DNA from: Paractinoplanes abujensis
GTDB taxonomy: Bacteria; Actinomycetota; Actinomycetes; Mycobacteriales; Micromonosporaceae
Direction: 5' to 3'
Length of the DNA: 64,000 bases
Assembly (NCBI RefSeq): GCF_014204895.1
Contig: NZ_JACHMF010000001.1
Span: forward strand, 682,001-746,000
Below are positions 7,746 through 17,250 of this stretch, in pieces. A program made the position numbers and the translations under genes. Under the pieces are notes generated by a model, which was not told the origin of the DNA, ran no database searches, and was given only the letters and a program-made list of their open reading frames with translations. Numbering within the stretch: the stretch's first letter is position 1; every line of letters starts with the position of its first letter.

Positions 7746-10317
7746 ACGGCAGCTCGGTCAGCCGGACCCCGGTGGCGTCGCGCACCGCGTTGGCCAGCGC
7801 CGGGGCCACCGGGTTGAACGGGCTCTCGCTCATCGACTTCGCACCCAGCGGCCCGATCGCGTCGTCGGTGTCGGCGAACAACACCTCCGTCCGCGGCACG
7901 TCGGCGAACGTGGGCAGGTGATACTGCCGGAACCCGGTCGTGGTGACCTGCCCGTCCGGCCCGATGTCGACGTGCTCGGCCAGCGCCGCCCCGAGCGCCT
8001 GGGCCACCCCGCCCTCGATCTGCCCGCGGCACTGCAGCGGGTTCATCACCGTGCCCGCGTCGGCGCTGTGCACGCTGCGCAGGATCCGCAGCTCGCCGGT
8101 GTCGGGGTCGACCGCGACGCGGAACCACTGCGCGTTGAACGCCACCGATCGCGGGCTGCCGCCCCAGTGCCCCCCGGCGCTCAGCGGCTCCGCGGCCCGC
8201 GCGGCCAGCTCCTGGAGCAGGCCCTCGGTCAGCTCCGCGCCACCGGAGGCGGCCCGCAGCAACGAGTGCAGGCCGCGGGCCGCGTGCAGCACCGCCTGGC
8301 CCGCCACCACCACCCCGGTCGACGCGAAGGCCCCGGTGTCGTGCCGCACCACGTCGGTGTCGGACTGCCGTACGGTGATCCGGTCCGCCGTCGTGCCCAG
8401 CGCGTCCGCGGCGATCTGGGCGTGCACGGTCGTGCTGCCGTTGCCGAACTCCGCGGTGCCGACCGCGATCTCGAACCGGCCGTCGGGCCGCAGCGTGGCG
8501 GTCGCGTCGGCGTAGTGCCCACCCGGTGGCCCGGCCGCGATCATCGTGACCGCCATGCCGTCCCCGGTCAGCCACCCCGGCGGCGCCGGTTCCGCCGGGC
8601 CTGCCGCGGCCTCGCGCAGGTGACCCAGGCACTGATCCAGCCCGTACGAGGCGATGGTCAGGTCGTCCGCGTGGTCGCCGGGCGCGGTCAGGTGGTCGCC
8701 CTCGCGCACGATGTTGCGTTCCCGCAGCGTGATCGGGTCGATGCCGAGCCGCCGGGCCAGCTCGTCGAGCGCCGACTCCACCGCGAACGACACCTGGCCC
8801 AGCCCGTACCCCCGGAACGCCCCGGCCGGAACCGTGTTCGTGTAGACGCAGCGGGCGTCGGTGCGCATGTCGGGGCAGCGGTAGACGGCAACCGACTCGT
8901 GGCAGCCGTGGAACATCACGGCCGGTCCGTGGTTGCCGTACGCCCCGGTGTCCGCCACCACCCCGAGCTGAAGCGCGGTGAGGGTGCCGTCGGCGCGCGC
9001 GCCCACCTTGACGGTGACCGTGAACGGATGCCGGGTGGTGGCCGACGTGAACTGCTCGGCCCGCGTGTACTCGTGCCGCACCGGCTTCCGTAAACGCAGC
9101 ACGGCCAGCGCCACCAGGTCCTCGACCAGCATCTCCTGCTTGCCGCCGAACCCGCCGCCGACCCGGCCCGCGACCACCCGCACCCGATCCTCGGGCAGGT
9201 CGTACAGCTTGGCCAGGGCGCGCCGGGTCAGGAACGGCGTCTGCGTGCTGGTGCGTACGACGAGCCGGCCGTCGTCGTCGAGCCACCCGACCGCGCCGTG
9301 CGTCTCCAGGCTCGCGTGCTGCACCCGCGGGGTGCGGAAGGTCTCCTCGTAGACCACGTCGGCCGCGGCGAACCCGGCCTCCGGATCGCCCAGGTCCGCG
9401 TGCAGTTCGGCCACGATGTTGCGCTCGGCTCCGGCGTGCAGTTGCGGAGCGCCCTCGGCCATGGCCTCCTCCGGGGTGAGCACGGCCGGCCGCACCTCGT
9501 AGTCGACGACGAGCGCGCGCACGCCCGCCTCGGCGGCGGCCTCGCTGGTGGCGACGACCGCGGCCACCCGCTGCCCGGCGAAGCGCACCACGTCGTCGAG
9601 CACCCGGGTGTCCCAGGGATCCTCGGACGCGTGCTCGTGCTGCGCGGTGGAGAACCGGGCGGCGGGCGCGTCGGCGTGGGTCAGCACCAGCTCGACGCCC
9701 GGCACGGCCAGCGCGCCCGCGGTGTGCACGGCGAGGATCCGCGCGTGCGGGTGCGGCGAGCGCAGCACCTTGAGATGTCGTACGTCCGGCACGTCCAGGT
9801 CGAACGTGTAGCGGGCGGTGCCGGTGACCACCTGCGGTCCGGCCGGGGCGCCCAGATTGGCGCCGACCGACTGCCCCGCCACCGGCTCGGCCACGGTGAC
9901 CACCCCGGCCACCGCGTCGGCGATCGCACGATAACCCGTACAGCGGCAAAGGTTGCCCTTGAGGGCCCGGGGCAGATCGGCCCGCTGGTCGTCGGTGAGG
10001 GCCGCGGTCGTCATGATCAGGCCGGCGGTGCAGAACCCGCACTGGAACCCCTGCGCGTCGAGGAACCGCTGCTGCACCGGGTGCAGGTCGCCGCCGCGGG
10101 CCAGCCCCTCGATCGTGGTGACGCTGCGCCCGGCCGCCCGGAACGCGGGATAGACACAGGAGTGCACGGGCCGGCCGTCCACGTGCACCGTGCAGGCGCC
10201 GCAGTCCCCGGTGTCACATCCCTTCTTGACCCCGTACGCCCCCTCCTCGCGCAGATAGGTGCGCAGGCACTGACCGGGGCGGGGCGGCCGGTCGTGCTCG
10301 GTCCCGTCGATCCTCAT
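7690..10317 (-). CDS. Molybdenum hydroxylase: fused [2Fe-2S] and molybdopterin subunits
   Basis: An 875-residue protein of the xanthine dehydrogenase / CO dehydrogenase family in which the small iron-sulfur subunit and the large molybdopterin subunit are one chain. Residues about 1-150 hold two [2Fe-2S] sites: [17 protein letters not shown] (plant-ferredoxin type) and CGFCTAG with CRCTGY (helical type). Residues about 160-870 carry the Mo domain, including [21 protein letters not shown] and a C-terminal [12 protein letters not shown] whose Glu lies where the family's catalytic base is found. The start ATG overlaps the stop of the FAD-subunit gene (ATGA), so the pair is an operon. Substrates of this family are purines, aldehydes or aromatic acids; nothing here decides which. 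No XdhC/MobA-type maturation gene is nearby. Confidence 0.9.
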   Translation of the reverse strand: MRIDGTEHDRPPRPGQCLRTYLREEGAYGVKKGCDTGDCGACTVHVDGRPVHSCVYPAFRAAGRSVTTIEGLARGGDLHPVQQRFLDAQGFQCGFCTAGLIMTTAALTDDQRADLPRALKGNLCRCTGYRAIADAVAGVVTVAEPVAGQSVGANLGAPAGPQVVTGTARYTFDLDVPDVRHLKVLRSPHPHARILAVHTAGALAVPGVELVLTHADAPAARFSTAQHEHASEDPWDTRVLDDVVRFAGQRVAAVVATSEAAAEAGVRALVVDYEVRPAVLTPEEAMAEGAPQLHAGAERNIVAELHADLGDPEAGFAAADVVYEETFRTPRVQHASLETHGAVGWLDDDGRLVVRTSTQTPFLTRRALAKLYDLPEDRVRVVAGRVGGGFGGKQEMLVEDLVALAVLRLRKPVRHEYTRAEQFTSATTRHPFTVTVKVGARADGTLTALQLGVVADTGAYGNHGPAVMFHGCHESVAVYRCPDMRTDARCVYTNTVPAGAFRGYGLGQVSFAVESALDELARRLGIDPITLRERNIVREGDHLTAPGDHADDLTIASYGLDQCLGHLREAAAGPAEPAPPGWLTGDGMAVTMIAAGPPGGHYADATATLRPDGRFEIAVGTAEFGNGSTTVHAQIAADALGTTADRITVRQSDTDVVRHDTGAFASTGVVVAGQAVLHAARGLHSLLRAASGGAELTEGLLQELAARAAEPLSAGGHWGGSPRSVAFNAQWFRVAVDPDTGELRILRSVHSADAGTVMNPLQCRGQIEGGVAQALGAALAEHVDIGPDGQVTTTGFRQYHLPTFADVPRTEVLFADTDDAIGPLGAKSMSESPFNPVAPALANAVRDATGVRLTELPFTRDRIWAALRPSGAEPS

Positions 10318-11093
10318 GCCAGCTCCGCCCGGATCTGCTCGGCGTAGAGCCGGGTCAGGTGCCGGCGCCACGCGGGCGACCCGTGCACGTCGTCGACGTA
10401 CGCGTCCGCCTCGATGCGCTCGGTCAGCGCCACCGACACCAGCTCGGCCGGCGGCGGCTCGGAGAACCGCAGCACGTACGGCCGTTTGGTCGCCGCGGTG
10501 ACGGTCAGCGTCGTCGCGCCGTCGGCGTCGCGCCGCCCGATCACGAGCACCCCCGAGCGGCCGTGGGCATGCAAAGAGCCTTGCCGGTACGCCGTGACGG
10601 CACTCAGCGACGAGGCCGGCAGCATCATCGAGCGCAGCAACTCGCCCTCGCGCAGCACGGTCCTCTCCTCGCCCGTGACGAACTCGGCCACCGGCACCGT
10701 GCGCTCGCCCGCCGGGCCCTGCAGCAGCACCGTGCCGTCGAGGGCGGCCCCGAGCGCGATCATCGGCCCGGCCGGCAGCGCGGCGCACAGGTTGCCGCCC
10801 ACCGTCGCCACGTTCCAGATCTTGAAGGAGGCCAGGAACGCGTGGCAGCACCGCTCGGCGATGTCGTAACCGCTGGCCGCCAGCTCGGCGATCGTGCAGG
10901 TGGCGGCGACTTCGACCCCGTCGGGGCGCACGGTCAGCGCGGGCCAGCCGGCGGTGGTCAGATCGAGCAGCCGGGTGATCTGCGGACGGGGTTCGCCGAA
11001 CAGCGACGTGCCGCCGCCCAGCCACGCGTCACCCGGGCGCCACTGGCCCACATGAGCTGGGCTGATCACTTCGGCCACGGTGTTGAGGTCCAC
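10314..11093 (-). CDS. Molybdenum hydroxylase FAD-binding subunit
   Basis: A 259-residue medium subunit of the xanthine dehydrogenase family (FAD_binding_5 plus CO dehydrogenase flavoprotein C-terminal domain). The FAD pyrophosphate loop is visible as [11 protein letters not shown] near residue 25, and the second family motif as [16 protein letters not shown] near residue 95. It passes electrons from the Fe-S clusters of the fused partner downstream to NAD or another acceptor. It is the first gene of a two-gene operon, and its stop overlaps the next start by 4 nt. The C-terminal domain is complete, so the subunit appears functional. Confidence 0.9.
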   Translation of the reverse strand: MDLNTVAEVISPAHVGQWRPGDAWLGGGTSLFGEPRPQITRLLDLTTAGWPALTVRPDGVEVAATCTIAELAASGYDIAERCCHAFLASFKIWNVATVGGNLCAALPAGPMIALGAALDGTVLLQGPAGERTVPVAEFVTGEERTVLREGELLRSMMLPASSLSAVTAYRQGSLHAHGRSGVLVIGRRDADGATTLTVTAATKRPYVLRFSEPPPAELVSVALTERIEADAYVDDVHGSPAWRRHLTRLYAEQIRAELA

Positions 11094-11122
11094 GTTCGTA
11101 CGTTACGCGCGTGGTGTTTCCG

Positions 11123-12553
11123 TCAGTTGACGATCAGCATTGTCGCCGCCACCGTGGCCGCCCACAGCGCGAACAGCAACACGGGCCGGCGCGGGACCTC
11201 GAGCTCGGGCGGCGGGGGCAGCGGGCTGAGCGCCAGGGCCCGGATCCGGGTGTCGCGCAGCGCGGCCACGAGCTGATCGGCGGTGCGCTGACGCGAACGC
11301 GACGGCCAGGGCGCGGGCACCGGCACGCTGAGGACGGCCTCGCCCGCGGTCAGCACCACCGTGCCCTCGTCGTCGTGCACGATCGCGCTGTCGGTGGCCC
11401 ACGGCTCCCGGTTGCGCTCGCGGAAGCCGATCGCCGCGATCCCGCCCGCGTGCCACCGCAGCCGCGGCCGCAGCTGCGAACGCCAGCCGAACTCGAAGCC
11501 GGCTCCGGCGGCCACCGCGGCCACGGCGATCAGCGCGTTCCGGGGCAGCCCGGCCAGGTGGGCGACCTCGGTCAGGCCCAGCGCGCCGCCCAGCCCGATG
11601 GCGACGGTGGCGATCCAGGCCCGCTGCGGGCTGATCCGGTGCTCGCGCGGCACGAAGGCATCGGCGTCGCGGTCCGCCGGGCGCAGCGACTCCGGGTCGA
11701 CCAGCTGCTCCTCGTCGTCCTCGATCTCGCGGGGCAGGCCCTCGACCACGTCGTACGGCACCTCGATGACCTCGCCGACCGGGCCGACCGGCACGTGCAG
11801 CCGCTCGCCGACCTCGAGCGCGCACCAGGAGCCCGGTCGCGGATCGCCGTAGAGCACGGCGGCCTCGGTGTGCACGTCGTCCTCGTCGTGCCACGGTTCC
11901 GGTTCGGCCACGTCGAACGCGAACTCCAGCGCGGTGCGGCCGTCCGCCGAGGGCACCAGCACATGGACGTAGCCCTCCTGCTCGACGGCCCGTACGGCGT
12001 GCACGGGCTGCGGTGTCGTGAACAGGCGGCGCAGCGCGGACTGGTGCCGTACGGCCCGGGCCAGCAGCGCGCAGCCCAGCGAGAAGGCGCAGATCGTGAG
12101 GGCCAGCCACGGAACGGCCGCGTCGTCGACGGCCACCCAGAACACCCCGGCCGCGGCCATGAGCAACAGCGCGAACCCGCCCACCTCGGCCGGGACGGCG
12201 ACGTGCGGGAGGGCGTACGGGGGAGGGGGCCGGCGATGCGGGACGGGCAGCGGCGCGGGCGGCTTGTCGAGGCGGGACACCACGATCGCGGCGGCCGCAT
12301 AACCCCAGGTCACGAGCACAGTGCCGGGGGAGTTGGCGAGCGGGGTCCAGAGCACCGCGCCGAGCACGGCGGCCCACGCGGCGGCGCCCCGATGCGCGTA
12401 GACCATGAGCGCGGGCCCGATCAGCACCCCCAGCCCGACCCAGCGGGCGGCCGGGGCGGGGTCCGAGGGGCCGCCGAACACGCCGAAGACCAGCAGGAAC
12501 GTGACCAGGCCGGCGGCCGGCACAGCGGTGTCCACCCGCATCAGCCAACGCAT
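11123..12553 (-). CDS. Multi-pass membrane protein of unknown function
   Basis: I do not recognise this 476-residue protein. It shows about four N-terminal hydrophobic helices (residues about 10-30, 38-55, 60-75, 80-95), two more around 125-170, a soluble acidic middle domain (about 190-300, with EIEDDEEQLVDPE), two helices around 315-350, another soluble segment, and a final helix at the C-terminus (about 455-475). The soluble portions are rich in short beta-strand patterns such as VHVLVPSADGRTALEFAF. The start ATG 12553 has only a weak, very close GGAG; a second ATG at 12541 is possible. It is 29 bp downstream-facing from the molybdenum hydroxylase FAD gene on the same strand but has no obvious functional link. 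Confidence 0.6.
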   Translation of the reverse strand: MRWLMRVDTAVPAAGLVTFLLVFGVFGGPSDPAPAARWVGLGVLIGPALMVYAHRGAAAWAAVLGAVLWTPLANSPGTVLVTWGYAAAAIVVSRLDKPPAPLPVPHRRPPPPYALPHVAVPAEVGGFALLLMAAAGVFWVAVDDAAVPWLALTICAFSLGCALLARAVRHQSALRRLFTTPQPVHAVRAVEQEGYVHVLVPSADGRTALEFAFDVAEPEPWHDEDDVHTEAAVLYGDPRPGSWCALEVGERLHVPVGPVGEVIEVPYDVVEGLPREIEDDEEQLVDPESLRPADRDADAFVPREHRISPQRAWIATVAIGLGGALGLTEVAHLAGLPRNALIAVAAVAAGAGFEFGWRSQLRPRLRWHAGGIAAIGFRERNREPWATDSAIVHDDEGTVVLTAGEAVLSVPVPAPWPSRSRQRTADQLVAALRDTRIRALALSPLPPPPELEVPRRPVLLFALWAATVAATMLIVN

Positions 12554-12604
12554 GACTCCATCGTCATGCGTTGGCCTCGATGATGTGGGCGAATTATGGC
12601 CTTT

Positions 12605-14770
12605 TCAGGGGCCGCCGACGATGCTGGTGACCTGATGGCCGCTGTTGACCGTCTGCCCCGTGTTGTTGATGACGTTGACGATCGTGCCGGTGCCGCCGAG
12701 CGAGACCGTGACCATGTCGCGGAAGCGCACACCCGGCTTGGCCGGCACCTCGAACGCCCGCTGCGCCACCACCGACGGGTTGACGTTGAAGAAGCAGTAA
12801 CTGCCCAAGCCGTACGCCTCATGGCTGTTCACCGCGTCGGCCACCTTGTACGCGGCCCAGCCCCGCGTCGAGCCGTTCATCCAGGCCGCCTGGTTCGGCG
12901 GGTCGTACGGCATCTCGTTCTGATAGAAGTACGTGCGGCCGCGCTCACCGTTCCAGATCGTCTGGTACTGCTGATAGTGCTCGACGAACAGGCCGTAGAA
13001 CGTCACGTCGTCGCCGTTGACGATCAGCCCGTTGCGCCCGCTGTTGACGTTCCAGCCGACGGTGCCGCCGTTGCCGTGGTCGGCCCGCCAGATCCAGGCG
13101 TGGTCACCGATCACGTCGTCGCTGTTGACCTCGACGCTGACCGTGGCCTTGCCCGCGATCGAACCGCCGACCCGCACGAACACGTCCGAGAGCACGGTCG
13201 GGTTCGCGGCGTGGTCGGCCGCCGAACCCGCCGGGCCCACCTGCAGCAGCGTGTTCGAGTTGGTCGTGCCCGCGTCGAAAAGCACCCCGGCCAGCCGTAC
13301 GCCGTCCACGTCGGCGATGTTCATGGCGTTGACGCCACCGGTCGGGACGAAGGTGGCCAGGCCGAGACCCAGGACCACCGTGTTGGCCCGGGTCACGTTG
13401 AGTGTCTGGTTGAGGTTGTAGACACCCGGAGTGACCAGCAGGTTCTTGCCCTGGGCGAGGGCCGCGTTGATCGTGGCGGCGGTGTCACCGGGCTTGACGA
13501 CGGCGAAGGTGCTGATCGGCAAGCTCGTGCCCGCCGGGTTGCCGTCGGCCCACGTCGTGCCGCTCGCGTTGCTGCGCAGGGCAGGCACGAAGACCTGGTA
13601 CGCCCCGGCCGAGTCCACGTACAGGTAAGGCTTCTCGGCGATGACCGGGCTCGAGCCGACCGTGGTGAACGGCGGGCTGGGGAAGCTCTGGGCCGGGGCG
13701 CCGGGGGAGCCGACGAACACCTGGTTCCAGTTCGAGCCGTTCCAGCTGCCCATCTGCGAGTTGCGGGTGAGGAACTGCTGCTGGCTGCCCGACTGGATCT
13801 GGCCGTCGATCTTCGAGTCGGCGATGAAGCCACCGCTCGACCAGCCGCCGTCGCTGAGCGCCAGATTTCCCCGTACGTGCATCCGGCGGTACGGCGCGGC
13901 CTGGCTCACCGACCACCGGTCCAGGCCGTCCTGCGGGGTGACGCTCAGACCCTCGGCGGATCGCCAGAAGTTCTGGGTGGCGTTCTGCGAGCCGTCGGGC
14001 CACCAGTCGGCCTCCACGTGCACATGGCCGTTGATGGTGGTCTGGCCGGGAACCAGCCCGAGCCCGGCGACCTGGGTGAAGAAGCCGACGTTGACGTCGA
14101 CGTTGTAGGTGCCCGGCTTGAACAGCAGCGCGTGGCGGGCCGTTCCGAACTGGTTGGTCACCTGCTGGTTGAAGGTGCTGGTGAGCTTGCTCTGAATCGC
14201 CGACGCGCTCATCGACGGGTCGAAGATCGCGACGTTGGGGCCGAGGTCCGGGTTGTTCGGATTGTTCGGCGGGGTGGTCGGGGGTGTCGTCGGGCCGCCG
14301 CTCATGGTCCACTTCTGGTTGGCGCCGCCGCCGCACGTCCAGAGCTGCAGCTTGGCGCCGTCGGCGAGGTTGTTGTCCTTGATGTCGAGGCACTTGCCGG
14401 CCTTGACGTTGACCAGATCCTTGGCCGCGTTGAGCGTCCACTGCTGGCTGGTCAGGCCGGCGTAGCAGTCCCACAGGTGCACGACGGCGCCGTCGGTGGT
14501 GGCGCCGTTGGCTACATCGAGGCACTTGTTGAGGCCGCGCAGCGAGCCGTCGTCGCCGAGGGTCCACGTCTGGTTGGGGCCGCCGGCACACGCCCACATC
14601 TGAGGCTGGTTCCCGTTGGCCGTGCTGCCGTTGGTCACGTCGAGACACTTGCCGTTGGCCGAGCTGCTGATCGACCCGGTGGTCGCGGCGTACGCCTGGG
14701 TCACGCCGACGACGCCGACGGCGGTTGCGGTGAGGCCGACGAGCGCGGCCGTCAGGAGTCTTCTCTTCAT
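12605..14770 (-). CDS. Secreted ricin-type lectin fused to a parallel beta-helix domain
   Basis: A 721-residue extracellular protein. A Sec signal peptide ends near residue 29 (TQAYA/A). Residues about 30-160 form a ricin-B beta-trefoil with repeated GKCLDV motifs and three QxW motifs (NQTWTL, SQQWTL, NQKWTM). A Thr/Pro/Asn linker follows (about 160-178). The large C-terminal part (about 180-720) reads as a parallel beta-helix rich in Asn and Gly turns (FKPGTYNVDVNVGFFTQV, LLVTPGVYNLNQTLNV, IGDHAWIWRADHGNGG). Very similar actinomycete proteins are often auto-labelled adenylyl cyclase; I see no cyclase motif and infer a carbohydrate-active role. Its ATG lies 8 bp after the stop of the alginate-lyase-like gene, so they form an operon. 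Confidence 0.75.
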   Translation of the reverse strand: MKRRLLTAALVGLTATAVGVVGVTQAYAATTGSISSSANGKCLDVTNGSTANGNQPQMWACAGGPNQTWTLGDDGSLRGLNKCLDVANGATTDGAVVHLWDCYAGLTSQQWTLNAAKDLVNVKAGKCLDIKDNNLADGAKLQLWTCGGGANQKWTMSGGPTTPPTTPPNNPNNPDLGPNVAIFDPSMSASAIQSKLTSTFNQQVTNQFGTARHALLFKPGTYNVDVNVGFFTQVAGLGLVPGQTTINGHVHVEADWWPDGSQNATQNFWRSAEGLSVTPQDGLDRWSVSQAAPYRRMHVRGNLALSDGGWSSGGFIADSKIDGQIQSGSQQQFLTRNSQMGSWNGSNWNQVFVGSPGAPAQSFPSPPFTTVGSSPVIAEKPYLYVDSAGAYQVFVPALRSNASGTTWADGNPAGTSLPISTFAVVKPGDTAATINAALAQGKNLLVTPGVYNLNQTLNVTRANTVVLGLGLATFVPTGGVNAMNIADVDGVRLAGVLFDAGTTNSNTLLQVGPAGSAADHAANPTVLSDVFVRVGGSIAGKATVSVEVNSDDVIGDHAWIWRADHGNGGTVGWNVNSGRNGLIVNGDDVTFYGLFVEHYQQYQTIWNGERGRTYFYQNEMPYDPPNQAAWMNGSTRGWAAYKVADAVNSHEAYGLGSYCFFNVNPSVVAQRAFEVPAKPGVRFRDMVTVSLGGTGTIVNVINNTGQTVNSGHQVTSIVGGP

Positions 14771-14778
14771 GGCGTTCC

Positions 14779-15981
14779 TCAGGCCGGGTTGTTCGCGTGG
14801 GTGAGCGTCTCCCAGGCCACGAACAGGTTGTTCGTGCCCTGCGGGCGGCGCGCTTCGGTGTACGTCTTGCTGTTGCTCATGGCGATGCCGAGCCGGTTCG
14901 CGAGGGCGTTGTAAGCCACCTCGGTCACCGGCCCGAGGCCCTTGACCACGGAGCCGCCGCAGATGTTCGCGGGCACGGCCGTGCCGTTCTCGAACTTGGT
15001 GTGGAAACCGAGCGCGTGCCGCATCCGGTCACTCACCTCGGGCCACAGGTCCTCGCCCTGGATCCGGGTGGTCTCGGCGACGTGGCTGATCGCGCTCAGG
15101 CCGTACCCGGTGTGCACGAAATCGCGGCACGTCTCCTGGCTCAGGCCGTCCACGAACGTGCTCTGCCCCTGCCAGTAGCTGATCAGCTCGGCCCGGGTGT
15201 CGACGCTGCCGACGGGGGGATACTTCGGCTGGCTGCCGTCGGCCGTCACGTAGACGTACGCGGCGGTGCGGGCCTTGAAGCGGGTGATCGCCCGGTCGTA
15301 GCTCGCCCGGTCGTCGAGGAAGACGGAGATGCCGGCCGCGGCCTCCATCATCGACAGTTCCCAGTTGCCGTTGCTGCTGCTGCCGCCGATCACCGTGGGC
15401 AGGTAGACGGTGCGCAGCATGGTGGCGAACCGGGCCTGGTTGGGCCAGCCGGAATACGTGTACTTGATGATCTCGGCGGCGCGCGGCCACACCGAGCCGG
15501 CCCAGCCCGTCTGCAGCGGGGCGTTGCTGTTGGTGTGCGCCTTGACGGTGGCCGACCACGCGTCCATGAGGGCGATCGACTTCTGCGCGTACGCCGGGTT
15601 GCCGCCGATGTACCAGATGAGCGCGTCGGTGTAGGCCGCGAGGGCGTCCTCACGCTCGTCGGTGCAGCCGTTGTTCGGGTTCGAGTAGGAGCCGCACTCG
15701 ACAGTGGCGCGCGGCTTGGGCGTACGGCTCAAGGACGCGTACCGGCTGCTGACCATCTGGGTGTAGGCCGCGGCCCAGGGCTGGGCGCCTGCGCTGACCT
15801 TGCCCTTGACGAAGTCGAGCTGGGCCCGGCTGACCAGGACGCCCGGGTGGGCGAAGGTGGCGGGGGCGGCTGCCTGTCCGACCGCTTCGGATTCGGCGGC
15901 GTCGGCGGTCAGGCGGACGCCGAACGTGGCGGCCGCCGCGACCAATGCCGTGAACGCCGCCAACAGGGCGCGTTTGTGCAT
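14779..15981 (-). CDS. Secreted alginate-lyase-family polysaccharide lyase
   Basis: A 400-residue protein with a signal peptide (about residues 1-29, hydrophobic core LLAAFTALVAAAATFGV) and an alpha/alpha-toroid alginate-lyase-type domain. Family-like segments include FAHPGVLVSRAQLDFVK at the start, the AAYTDALIWYIGGN helix, a NGNWELSMMEAAAGISVF helix with the N-W-x-L-x-x-x-E pattern, and DGLSQETCRDFVHTGYGL containing the H-T-x-Y-G-L motif near the active site. I chose ATG 15981 (MHKRALLAAF) because it starts the signal peptide. It is the first gene of an operon with the lectin/beta-helix protein. Upstream lie an inverted repeat overlapping the ribosome-binding site and a LacI-type palindrome. 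The exact uronate polymer is not predictable. Confidence 0.78.
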   Translation of the reverse strand: MHKRALLAAFTALVAAAATFGVRLTADAAESEAVGQAAAPATFAHPGVLVSRAQLDFVKGKVSAGAQPWAAAYTQMVSSRYASLSRTPKPRATVECGSYSNPNNGCTDEREDALAAYTDALIWYIGGNPAYAQKSIALMDAWSATVKAHTNSNAPLQTGWAGSVWPRAAEIIKYTYSGWPNQARFATMLRTVYLPTVIGGSSSNGNWELSMMEAAAGISVFLDDRASYDRAITRFKARTAAYVYVTADGSQPKYPPVGSVDTRAELISYWQGQSTFVDGLSQETCRDFVHTGYGLSAISHVAETTRIQGEDLWPEVSDRMRHALGFHTKFENGTAVPANICGGSVVKGLGPVTEVAYNALANRLGIAMSNSKTYTEARRPQGTNNLFVAWETLTHANNPA

Positions 15982-15983
15982 GG

Positions 15984-16048
15984 GGGATCTCCCGGGTGGG
16001 GGTGGGGAACCGGAAAGTGAGTTAACAGTTCCCATCCCGGGAGATCCC
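15984..16048 (-). promoter_or_regulatory. 13-bp inverted repeat covering the ribosome-binding site of the lyase gene
   Basis: GGGATCTCCCGGG at 15984-15996 and CCCGGGAGATCCC at 16036-16048 are perfect inverted complements separated by 39 nt. On the minus strand the lower-coordinate arm contains GGGAG about seven nucleotides before the ATG at 15981, i.e. the Shine-Dalgarno itself. A folded transcript would bury the ribosome-binding site; alternatively the two arms are paired protein-binding sites. Which applies cannot be told from sequence. Confidence 0.6.
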
Positions 16049-16097
16049 GGTCAAGCACAGATCGACGTACTTAAGTCCCTCTTAAAAGTTCCGGCAC

Positions 16098-16113
16098 AAG
16101 AGAGCGCTCTCTT
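16098..16113. promoter_or_regulatory. 16-bp LacI-family-type operator palindrome
   Basis: AAGAGAGCGCTCTCTT is a perfect 16-bp palindrome with the central G-C-G-C typical of operators bound by LacI-family sugar regulators such as CebR-like proteins. It lies about 117 bp upstream of the alginate-lyase gene and directly after the SDR gene stop, so it most likely controls the polysaccharide operon 15981-12605. No lacI gene is in the window. Confidence 0.65.
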
Positions 16114-16123
16114 TATTCCGGGC

Positions 16124-17212
16124 TTAGTTGAAGTAGTGGCCAGACTCAAGATCGTCGATGAGAGCGGGTCCGGCCGGGCTCCAGCCGAGCAGCTCACGCG
16201 TGATCGTGCTGGACGCCGGGTTGTCCATCGCGAACATGGGCCCGATCCACCCGAAGTCCTCCGGGGCGGCCGGGCCGGTGGGCACGCCCAGCCCGCGCCC
16301 GATGGCCTCCGCGATCGCCCGGCCCGTGACCGCCTCCTCGGCGACTGCGTGGAGCACAAGTCCCGCGGTCTTCCCGGCCGCCACCGTCTCACCCGGCGTC
16401 GCCGCGGCTGTCCCGGCTGCCGCCCTCGCGGCCGTCGCTGCCCCGCCCGCCGGGTTTCCGCCGGTCGCTGTCCCGCCCGGCGCTGTCCCGCCCGGCGCTG
16501 TCCCGCCCGGCGCTGTCCCGCCCGGCGCTGTCCCGCCCGGCGCTGCCCCGTCGGGTGTTGCCGCGCCGATCGTCGGTGCCTTCTCGATCGCCAGGCGGAA
16601 CAGGGTCGCCGCGTCGTCCCGGTGCACGGCCGTCCATCGGTTGGAGCCGTCGCCGACGTAGCCGGCCAGTTTGCGCTCGCGGGCCACGTTCACGAGCGTC
16701 GGCACGAACCCGTAGTCGCCGGTTCCGTGCACGGAGGGCGCCAGCCGCACGACGATCGGCCGCACGTCCCGCTCGGCGAACGCGAGCGCCGCGGCCGCGG
16801 ATTGCTGACGAGGGTGGCCGGCGCCCGGCTCGGGCCGGTCCCGCTCGGTGGCCACCTGTCCGGGCGGCAGGATGCCGAGGGTTCCCGAGGCGATCGCGAA
16901 CGCCCGCCCCGACCCCTCGAGGGCCTGCCCGATCACGTCGATGGCGGCCCGGTCCTTGCGCAGCGACTCGGCGAAGTTGCCGAAGTCGTGCACGAAGGCC
17001 AGGTGAATGGTTGCGTCAGTGCCGGTGGCCCCCTCCCGGATCACGTCGAGCGTGTCCAGGTCACCCCGCAGCACCTCCGCTCCCGCCGCGGCGACCCGCT
17101 CCGCCGCGGCGTCCGACCGGGCCAGTCCCACCACGGAGTGCCCGTGCCGGATCAGCTCGGGCACCACGGCCGACCCGATCCACCCCGACGCTCCGGTGAC
17201 GAATACGCGCAT
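16124..17212 (-). CDS. NAD-dependent epimerase/SDR protein with expanded low-complexity insert
   Basis: A 362-residue extended-type short-chain dehydrogenase. The Rossmann nucleotide-binding motif is FVTGASGWIGSAVV (about residues 4-17), and DLDTLD, HLAFVHDF and VRLAPSVHG follow the family pattern. The usual active-site Y-x-x-x-K is not evident near residue 140, where QQSAAAALAFAERD occurs, so this is an atypical SDR. Between about residues 210 and 275 the fold is interrupted by an Ala/Gly/Thr/Pro insert built from TAPGG pentapeptides; the normal sequence resumes at GLVLHAVAEEAV. The gene is divergent from the TetR regulator at 17347, and three operators between them suggest repression by it. 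Confidence 0.82.
   Translation of the reverse strand: MRVFVTGASGWIGSAVVPELIRHGHSVVGLARSDAAAERVAAAGAEVLRGDLDTLDVIREGATGTDATIHLAFVHDFGNFAESLRKDRAAIDVIGQALEGSGRAFAIASGTLGILPPGQVATERDRPEPGAGHPRQQSAAAALAFAERDVRPIVVRLAPSVHGTGDYGFVPTLVNVARERKLAGYVGDGSNRWTAVHRDDAATLFRLAIEKAPTIGAATPDGAAPGGTAPGGTAPGGTAPGGTAPGGTATGGNPAGGAATAARAAAGTAAATPGETVAAGKTAGLVLHAVAEEAVTGRAIAEAIGRGLGVPTGPAAPEDFGWIGPMFAMDNPASSTITRELLGWSPAGPALIDDLESGHYFN
16466..16555 (-). repeat. 15-bp minisatellite, six copies, inside the SDR gene
   Basis: CGCTGTCCCGCCCGG repeats five times without change (16466-16540), and a sixth copy at 16541-16555 has two mismatches. Fifteen bases are five codons, so copy-number change keeps frame; on the minus strand each unit encodes a P-G-G-T-A pentapeptide. 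Degenerate partial copies flank the array. The repeat inserts a flexible linker in a normally compact enzyme. Confidence 0.92.
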
Positions 17213-17250
17213 GACAGTCCTTCTCTCTTTCGATGCCGCACCCGGCGGCG

